Assembly (NCBI GenBank): GCA_965546615.1
Contig: CBEUVQ010000040.1
Location: 1-18,748, forward strand
Direction: 5' to 3'
Source: CBEUVQ01 sp965546615
GTDB lineage: Bacteria > Bacillota > Desulfotomaculia > Desulfotomaculales > Desulfohalotomaculaceae
Length of the DNA stretch: 18,748 nucleotides
The notes beneath the pieces are model-generated. The model was not told where the DNA came from. It saw only the letters and a list, made by a program, of their open reading frames with translations, and ran no database searches. Positions 13,811 through 18,748 of the stretch are shown piece by piece (position 1 is the first letter of the stretch; each line of letters begins with the position of its first letter). The translations under genes were made by a program, and so were the position numbers.

Positions 13811-14815
13811 ATGAATACAAACAATCACTGTCAGCAGCAGTTGGCTTACTTAAATGAGCTGCCCGACATCACACCGTTTGCGGAAAAGATTAAAGAAACC
13901 GGTCTTTATCCTTTAACGAGCGGTAAAATTCAAACGCTGCAGGTAAATATCGGCAAAGTCTGCAATTTGGCGTGCAAGCACTGCCATGTGGAAGCCGGCC
14001 CCCACCGCACCGAAGTGATGGATAAAGAGACAATGGCGCAGTGTTTGCAGGTGCTGGCTGAGGCAGAAATTCCCACTTTGGATATTACCGGGGGAGCGCC
14101 GGAATTAAATCCGCACCTTCCTTGGTTTATTGAACAAGCGGCAAAACTCAACTGCCGGTTGATAGTGCGCACCAATCTAACTGTATTAAACCTGCCGGAT
14201 TACCGCGGCATGATGGAATTTTATGCCGCCAACGGTGTTGAACTGGTTTCTTCGCTGCCCTACTACCGGGAGAAAAATACCGATAAACAGCGGGGCGACG
14301 GTGTCTTTCAGCATTCTTTGAACATTCTTCGGCATTTAAACAGTTTAGGTTACGGTCAAAAAGGCAGCCCGCTGACGCTTAATTTGGTTTACAATCCCGG
14401 CGGTGCTTTTCTGCCGCCGGCACAGCATGCCATTGAGGCCGATTTTCGCAGAGAACTGTGGGAACGCTACGGAATAGTGTTTAACAACCTTTTTACCATT
14501 ACCAACGTTCCTGTCGGGCGGTTTTTAACTTTTCTGCACCAATCCGGCAACTTACCCTGCTACATGACCAGGTTGGCAAATGCCTTTAATCCTGCCGCGG
14601 CAGCACGGGTGATGTGCCGGGAAATGCTTTCGGTGGGCTGGGACGGTCAGCTTTACGACTGCGATTTTAACCAAATGCTGGGGCTTAACTGCCAACCGGG
14701 ACATATTCGTGATTTCAACTTAGAAGCACTGCAGCAGCGGCAGATTGTGCTGCACAACCACTGCTACGCCTGCACCGCGGGCAGCGGTTCCGGCTGCGGC
14801 GGTGCCACCGTTTAA
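13811..14815 (+). CDS. arsS: radical SAM/Cys-rich protein ArsS (rSAM/selenodomain system)
   Basis: The 334-aa protein has the radical SAM 4Fe-4S motif CNLACKHC (C51, C55, C58) and an ITGGAPELNP SAM loop. The C-terminal Cys-rich DUF3641-type region has MCREMLSVGWDGQLYDCDFNQMLGL and the tail HCYACTAGSGSGCGGATV. In some family members the tail cysteine of the CGG motif is selenocysteine; here it is TGC. Cyanobacterial ArsS is reported to transfer a 5'-deoxyadenosyl group to a methylated arsenical made by ArsM, starting arsenosugar synthesis. No arsM is present here, so the substrate in this organism is open. AGGAG with 7-nt spacing supports the ATG. It is the centre of a tight plus-strand operon. 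Confidence 0.87.
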   Translation: MNTNNHCQQQLAYLNELPDITPFAEKIKETGLYPLTSGKIQTLQVNIGKVCNLACKHCHVEAGPHRTEVMDKETMAQCLQVLAEAEIPTLDITGGAPELNPHLPWFIEQAAKLNCRLIVRTNLTVLNLPDYRGMMEFYAANGVELVSSLPYYREKNTDKQRGDGVFQHSLNILRHLNSLGYGQKGSPLTLNLVYNPGGAFLPPAQHAIEADFRRELWERYGIVFNNLFTITNVPVGRFLTFLHQSGNLPCYMTRLANAFNPAAAARVMCREMLSVGWDGQLYDCDFNQMLGLNCQPGHIRDFNLEALQQRQIVLHNHCYACTAGSGSGCGGATV

Positions 14816-14832
14816 ATCGTAAGCAACAGGAG

Positions 14833-15528
14833 GTGAGTATTATCAAAAAAATATTAGTGGTGCTGTTGGCTTTTGCGCTGTATTACTTTGTACCGGTGAT
14901 AAAAATTAACGTCAACAATGCATTTTTTATCCTCAGCAATGTTGATGTTAATTTAGTAAGGGGGTACATATTAGGGTTCGGCATTTGGGCACCGGTGGCA
15001 TCTTTTTTGCTGATGGTCTTTCAATCGCTGATTGCCCCTCTGCCGGCATTTATCATTACCTTTGCCAACGCCGCACTGTTCGGTTGGGTGAAGGGTGCAA
15101 TTCTTTCCTGGTCCAGTGCGATGGCGGGAGCGGCGCTGTGCTTTTTTATTGCCCGGTTTTTGGGAAGAGATGTTGTTGAAAAATTGATATCCCGCACTGC
15201 GCTGGAAAGAGTGGACACTTTCTTTGAGCGCTACGGAAAGTATGCCGTTTTAATTGCCCGGCTGCTGCCGTTTGTTTCGTTTGACATTGTCAGCTATGCC
15301 GCCGGCTTAACGGCGATGGGATTTTGGCCGTTTTTTATTGCTACCGGCATCGGCCAGCTGCCGGCGACCATTATCTACTCTTACATCGGCGGTATGCTTA
15401 CCGGTACAGCCAAGACCTTTGTCATGGGCTTGTTGATATTGTTTGCACTAAGCGCGCTGTTTGCGCTGGTTAAGCAAATTCGCCGCGACAGCAGTGTTGA
15501 AAAGGGGGCGGTGAATGAAAAAAGTTAA
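14833..15528 (+). CDS. TVP38/TMEM64 (DedA-type SNARE-associated domain) membrane protein
   Basis: The membrane protein of about 230 aa has the PF09335 core: LLMVFQSLIAPLPAFIITFANAALFGW, then FIARFLGRDVVE, LLPFVSFDIVSYAAGLTAMGFWPF, and a GIGQLPATIIYSYIGG segment. Members are linked to lipid scrambling or transport and occur repeatedly in ArsS clusters. The start is unclear. AGGAGG (14828-14833) runs straight into the GTG at 14833, leaving no room for it to act as the ribosome site of that GTG. At normal spacing the in-frame codons are ATT (14839) and ATC (14842), and the next GTG is at 14857. I give the GTG as a convention. It is 17 nt after arsS. Confidence 0.85.
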   Translation: MSIIKKILVVLLAFALYYFVPVIKINVNNAFFILSNVDVNLVRGYILGFGIWAPVASFLLMVFQSLIAPLPAFIITFANAALFGWVKGAILSWSSAMAGAALCFFIARFLGRDVVEKLISRTALERVDTFFERYGKYAVLIARLLPFVSFDIVSYAAGLTAMGFWPFFIATGIGQLPATIIYSYIGGMLTGTAKTFVMGLLILFALSALFALVKQIRRDSSVEKGAVNEKS

Positions 15529-15584
15529 CTTAAACTGAGGCAATGAATAATCACTAAAAAATACAGAATGTGAGGGAGAAAGAA

Positions 15585-16541
15585 GTGTTTAGAAAGAAGA
15601 TTTTCAGGCTGCCGCTGCTGCTGGCGGTTTGCATGCTGCTGCTGACTGCCTGCGGCGGGAATGCAACCGATTCGGCAGATGTGGATCAAACGCCGCCGGA
15701 TCTGTCTGTTTTCAAAAACAGCGATATATTTATCACTCCCCAGGAACTTAAAGAAAAACTGGGAGACCCCAATGTAATTGTTTTTGATACCAGCAGCCCG
15801 AATTTATATCAAAAAGGGCATATTCCGGGAGCAATCGGGGTTGGCTTTCACGGTTTTTCCAAAGTGGTGGGAAAACCGGGTGACCCGCTTTGGGGTACTA
15901 CGCTGGATAAAGAAGAGCTTACCGCCAAGCTGGAAAGTTACGGCGTAACCAACGACAAACTGGTGGTTTTCACTTCCAATGTACTGCCCGGCCCGGGCTC
16001 TGACGGCAGAAACGTGTGGCAGATGAGAATGGCAGGGCTGGACAATGTTAAGCTGTTATACGGCGGAAACCCTTACTGGGAAAAACTCGGTTATGAAATG
16101 ACCAAAGAAGTGCCGCCGGACCCCGAGCCGTCTACCGGTCTGGTGCTGAAAGACTTTGATGAGAGCTACTATGCAACGAAAGAATACGTTGCCGCCAACC
16201 TGGATAAAACGGTAATTATCGACGTGAGGACGGAGAAAGAATATAAAGGCAGTCAAAATGCCGGTGAAGCAAGGGGCGGCCATATTGCGGGAGCAAAACA
16301 TCTGCTGTGGTCGGATTTGCTTAATGAAGATGCAACCCCCAAGTCACCGGAAGAAATTACAAAAATTATGGCTGACCTGGGTGTAACCCCGGAAGATGAT
16401 TTCGTTCTTTACTGAACAATGGGGATTAGATCGGGCTATGCCAGCACGATCCTCAGAGCCGTTGGCTTTGAGAAAGTAAGAAACTACGAAGCATCTATTT
16501 ATGAGTGGTCAGCGGATCCATCCATGCCGATGGAAAAATAA
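15585..16541 (+). CDS. rhodanese-like sulfurtransferase lipoprotein with selenocysteine at the active site (UGA at 16413-16415)
   Basis: The protein is 318 aa including Sec277. A lipoprotein signal ends in LLLTAC (C23), placing it outside the membrane. Two rhodanese domains follow. The first (about 45-175) has FDTSSPNLYQKGHIPGAIG but no active-site cysteine (VVFTSNVLPGPGSDGRNVW), so it is probably inactive. The second (about 195-310) has IIDVRTEKEY and GGHIAGAKHLLWSDLL, then FVLY-TGA-TMGIRSGYAST. TGA stands exactly where CxxGxRSG proteins have catalytic cysteine. Beyond it 41 family-like codons continue (ILRAVGFEKV, EWSADPSMP) to TAA at 16539. I chose the GTG at 15585 (GGGAG, 6-nt spacing) over the GTG at 15570. 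A Cys-to-stop mutation is the alternative. Last gene of the cluster, before a terminator. Confidence 0.82.
16421..16454 (+). promoter_or_regulatory. candidate bacterial SECIS hairpin
   Basis: Just after the in-frame TGA, GATCG (16429-16433) pairs with CGATC (16447-16451). Two inner pairs (G16435-C16445, C16436-G16444) close a 7-nt loop, and GGG/CTC pairs are possible outside across a bulge. The apex lies about 25 nt from the TGA, within the range in which bacterial SECIS elements place SelB-binding loops. The structure was found by eye and would need folding and covariance support. Confidence 0.5.
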
Positions 16542-16553
16542 GAACAGGAGCAG

Positions 16554-16598
16554 AAGGGTTTTGTGTCAGCGGCAGACTGCCGGCGCAGAACCCTTTTT
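16554..16598 (+). terminator. intrinsic terminator of the rSAM/rhodanese operon
   Basis: AAGGGTT (16554-16560) pairs with AACCCTT (16589-16595), with a GC-rich inner CGGCAG/CTGCCG hairpin (about 16570-16582), followed by a T run (16594-16598). It starts 12 nt after the TAA at 16541, not after the TGA, which agrees with the gene ending at the TAA. Confidence 0.8.
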
Positions 16599-16637
16599 GA
16601 TTTAAAAATAAAATTTTAGTTAATAAAAACAAACGTG

Positions 16638-16667
16638 ACAGGGGACGGTTTTTAAACCGTCCCCTGT
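16638..16667. repeat. 14-bp perfect inverted repeat (ACAGGGGACGG type), probable topB terminator
   Basis: ACAGGGGACGGTTT (16638-16651) and AAACCGTCCCCTGT (16654-16667) are exact inverse complements. The element begins 9 nt past the topB stop. On the minus strand it is followed by a T-rich stretch, so it can end topB transcription. GACAGGGGACGG palindromes recur in several clostridial genomes as dispersed repeats, from memory; only one copy occurs in this window. Confidence 0.65.
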
Positions 16668-16676
16668 TTGCTGTGA

Positions 16677-18748
16677 TTATTTCAATTTCAGCTTTGCCAG
16701 CGCTTCTGCCAAAGCGGGGTTGGTAAAGTTATCCGCTTCTTTATTCTGCTGCTTTAAGTATTTAGACACTTCTTTTTTGGAGATACTTGCCTTTTCGCTT
16801 TTTTTGCGGGCGTTAAATGCGCTGAGCTTTTCCCGGTAGCCGCATTTGCAGATAAATATCTGCCCATCACCTTCGCCGTGCAGTTCCAGCCTTTTATGGC
16901 ACTGGGGGCAGCGGGCGTTGGTAATTTTGGCGATGCTTTTGCGGTAGCCGCAGCTGCGGTCTTGGCAGATCAGCATTTTACCTTTTTTGCCCTGCACTTC
17001 CAGCAGATATCTGCCGCACTGGGGGCAGCGGCTGCCGGTAATGTTGTCGTGCTTAAATTTTTTATCGCTGTTTTTAATTTCATTTACCACTTTTTGGGTG
17101 TATGCTTTGATTTCTTTAATAAAGGCGCTTTTGTTTAAGCGTCCTTTGGCGATCTGCTCCAGCTTTTGCTCCCACTGAGCGGTTAAAGCGGGCGATTTTA
17201 GCTCTGCCGGCACTAAATCCAACAGCTGCTTGCCTTTCGAGGTGAGAAAGATTTCTCTGCCGTGCTTTTCAATTAAAAAGCTGTCAAACAGTTTTTCAAT
17301 GATATCCGCCCGGGTGGCCACCGTTCCCAAGCCGCCGGTTCTGCCCAGCGTCTTTATCAGTTCTTTATCTTCACCCGGCATGTATTTAGCGGGGTTTTCC
17401 ATCGCGGACAGCAGCGTTCCTTCATTAAATCTGGCCGGCGGCTTTGTTTCCCCGCAGGTTTGAGTAAGTGTTAACACGCGCAGCGTATCACCTTTTTTGA
17501 CATCGGGCAGTATTTGTTCGCCGCTGCTGTCGTCATCATCTAAATCAAAATCGTATACTTCCTTCCAGCCCTGGTTGACGATTGTTCTGCCTTTGGCGGT
17601 AAAGGTTTCTTCACCGATTTTTGCCTTGACGGTAATCTGGCGGTACTCATAAGGCGGCAGCAGCACCGCAAAAAATCTGTCCACCACCAAATCGTAAATT
17701 TTTCTTTCTTCACTGCTTAAAGCATCTAAAAACACCGGCTGTTCGGTAGGGATAATGGCGTGGTGATCGGATACTTTGCTGTCATCCACAAAATGCCTGC
17801 CGGGCTTAATCGGCCTTCTTAAAATTTTGGCGGCAATCTTCTGCCGGTGCTGCACGCCGCACGCTTGAATGCGCTCCGGCAGTGTATCGGTAATATCGCC
17901 GGAGAGATAGCGGGAGTCGGTGCGCGGGTAAGTAAGCAGTTTATGGTGCTCGTAAAGCCGCTGCATAACCGAAAGCGTTTTTTTGGCGGAAAAGCCGTAC
18001 AGTTTGTTGGCGTCCCGCTGCAGCTCCGTTAAGTCGTACAGCTGCGGCGGCAGCTTTTTCTTTAGTTTGTTGTCAACTTCAATGATGCGCGCCGGTTGAT
18101 TTTTAAGCTTGTGCAGCAGTGCGCTGCATTTTTGCCGGTCAAAGATTCTGGTGTCGCCGCTGCTGTTCTGCCAAACCAGCTTTAAATTTTCGGCAGCGGC
18201 GGTGATGCCGTAAAAAGGCTGCGGTTGGAAATTCTTTATTTCCTCTTCCCGCCGGGCAATGATGGCCAGTGTCGGGGTCTGCACCCGGCCGCAGGAAAGC
18301 TGGGCGTTGAAGCGGCAGGTCAGTGCGCGGGTGGCGTTAATGCCGACATACCAGTCCGCCTCCGCCCGGGCAACCGCCGAGGCATACAGCGGCAGATAAT
18401 CTCTGCCGTCCCGCAGCTTGTTAAAGCCTTCTTTGATGGCTTTATCGGTAACAGAAGAAATCCACAGCCGTTTGATAGGTTTTTTAATGTTTGCCTTTTC
18501 AATAATCCAGCGGGCAACCAATTCACCTTCTCGACCGGCGTCGGTGGCGATGACAATTTCCTGCACATCTCTGCGGCTCAGCTGCGTTTTAACGGTATTA
18601 AACTGCCTGCCGGTCTGCTTAATTACCACCGTTTTTAAGCGCTCCGGCATAATCGGCAGATCTTCAATCTGCCAGGATTTATATTTGGCATGATATACTT
18701 CCGGTTCGGCCAGCGTTACCAAATGCCCCAGCGCCCAAGTGACGATGT
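16677..18748 (-). CDS. topB: DNA topoisomerase III, truncated at the right window edge
   Basis: A type IA topoisomerase that cuts one strand through a 5'-phosphotyrosine link. About 690 codons are visible and the reading frame is open to the edge (codons before 18722 read IVTWALGHLVTLAEP, the TopB TOPRIM-region motif), so the true start lies outside; the TTG at 18722 is not the start. Motifs in order: ATDAGREGELVARWI, SCGRVQTPTLAII, the catalytic tyrosine in LLTYPRTDSRYL, and HHAIIPTEQP. At the C-terminus are two zinc-ribbon modules (CPQCGRYLL...CQDRSCGYRK and CPQCHKRLE...CKCGYREK) and a lysine-rich tail. The zinc ribbons help bind single-stranded DNA. It is convergent to the selenoprotein operon. 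TopA is the alternative, but IVTWALGHLVTLAEP fits TopB better. Confidence 0.93.
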   Translation of the reverse strand, partial: IVTWALGHLVTLAEPEVYHAKYKSWQIEDLPIMPERLKTVVIKQTGRQFNTVKTQLSRRDVQEIVIATDAGREGELVARWIIEKANIKKPIKRLWISSVTDKAIKEGFNKLRDGRDYLPLYASAVARAEADWYVGINATRALTCRFNAQLSCGRVQTPTLAIIARREEEIKNFQPQPFYGITAAAENLKLVWQNSSGDTRIFDRQKCSALLHKLKNQPARIIEVDNKLKKKLPPQLYDLTELQRDANKLYGFSAKKTLSVMQRLYEHHKLLTYPRTDSRYLSGDITDTLPERIQACGVQHRQKIAAKILRRPIKPGRHFVDDSKVSDHHAIIPTEQPVFLDALSSEERKIYDLVVDRFFAVLLPPYEYRQITVKAKIGEETFTAKGRTIVNQGWKEVYDFDLDDDDSSGEQILPDVKKGDTLRVLTLTQTCGETKPPARFNEGTLLSAMENPAKYMPGEDKELIKTLGRTGGLGTVATRADIIEKLFDSFLIEKHGREIFLTSKGKQLLDLVPAELKSPALTAQWEQKLEQIAKGRLNKSAFIKEIKAYTQKVVNEIKNSDKKFKHDNITGSRCPQCGRYLLEVQGKKGKMLICQDRSCGYRKSIAKITNARCPQCHKRLELHGEGDGQIFICKCGYREKLSAFNARKKSEKASISKKEVSKYLKQQNKEADNFTNPALAEALAKLKLK

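Noticed and set aside
16413..16415. TGA as the true stop of the rhodanese gene
   Set aside because: It would remove the active site and a well-conserved C-terminus, and the terminator follows the TAA at 16541. A pseudogene by one point mutation cannot be fully excluded but is less likely.

Overview
The window looks like chromosome of an anaerobic, Gram-positive, Clostridia-type Firmicute. The trp order is E-G-D-C-F-B-A, Shine-Dalgarno sequences are strong (AGGAGG type), and lipoprotein signals, a Moco/Tuco-type riboswitch and a probable selenoprotein are present. I cannot name the genus. No mobile element, CRISPR array, tRNA or rRNA was seen.

Region 1 (1-7000, minus strand) is a complete tryptophan operon, trpE-trpG-trpD-trpC-trpF-trpB-trpA, followed by the start of a DAHP synthase gene that runs off the left edge and looks garbled there. 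The genes overlap or abut almost everywhere, so they are probably co-translated. The leader upstream of trpE has a TTGACA promoter, twelve NAG triplets spaced almost perfectly every 5 nt, then an intrinsic terminator. This is the architecture of TRAP (MtrB)-controlled attenuation known from Bacillus. A second set of six GAG/TAG triplets with exact 5-nt period covers the trpD ribosome-binding site, suggesting an internal translational TRAP site.

Region 2 (7000-7725, minus) is one gene for an arginase-like protein resembling OspR-type peptide arginases, with no recognisable peptide precursor beside it.

Region 3 (7850-10520, plus) is a molybdate/tungstate ABC transporter (binding lipoprotein, permease, ATPase). 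It sits behind a promoter, two tandem Spo0A-box-like repeats, and a molybdenum/tungsten-cofactor riboswitch whose terminator and a competing antiterminator pairing can both be traced.

Region 4 (10650-16600) is a cluster of the type annotated as 'rSAM/selenodomain-associated' or arsenosugar biosynthesis: a flippase-like membrane protein, a C_GCAxxG_C_C protein, two sugar/nucleotidyl transferase-like proteins (one on the opposite strand), an AhpD-like protein, the radical SAM protein ArsS, a TVP38/DedA membrane protein, and a two-domain rhodanese lipoprotein. In the rhodanese the catalytic cysteine codon is an in-frame TGA and the family sequence continues for 41 codons beyond it, so it is very probably a selenoprotein. 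No arsM methyltransferase is present in the window.

Region 5 (16600-18748, minus) is DNA topoisomerase III (topB), cut off at the right edge, with a 14-bp perfect palindrome just past its stop codon.
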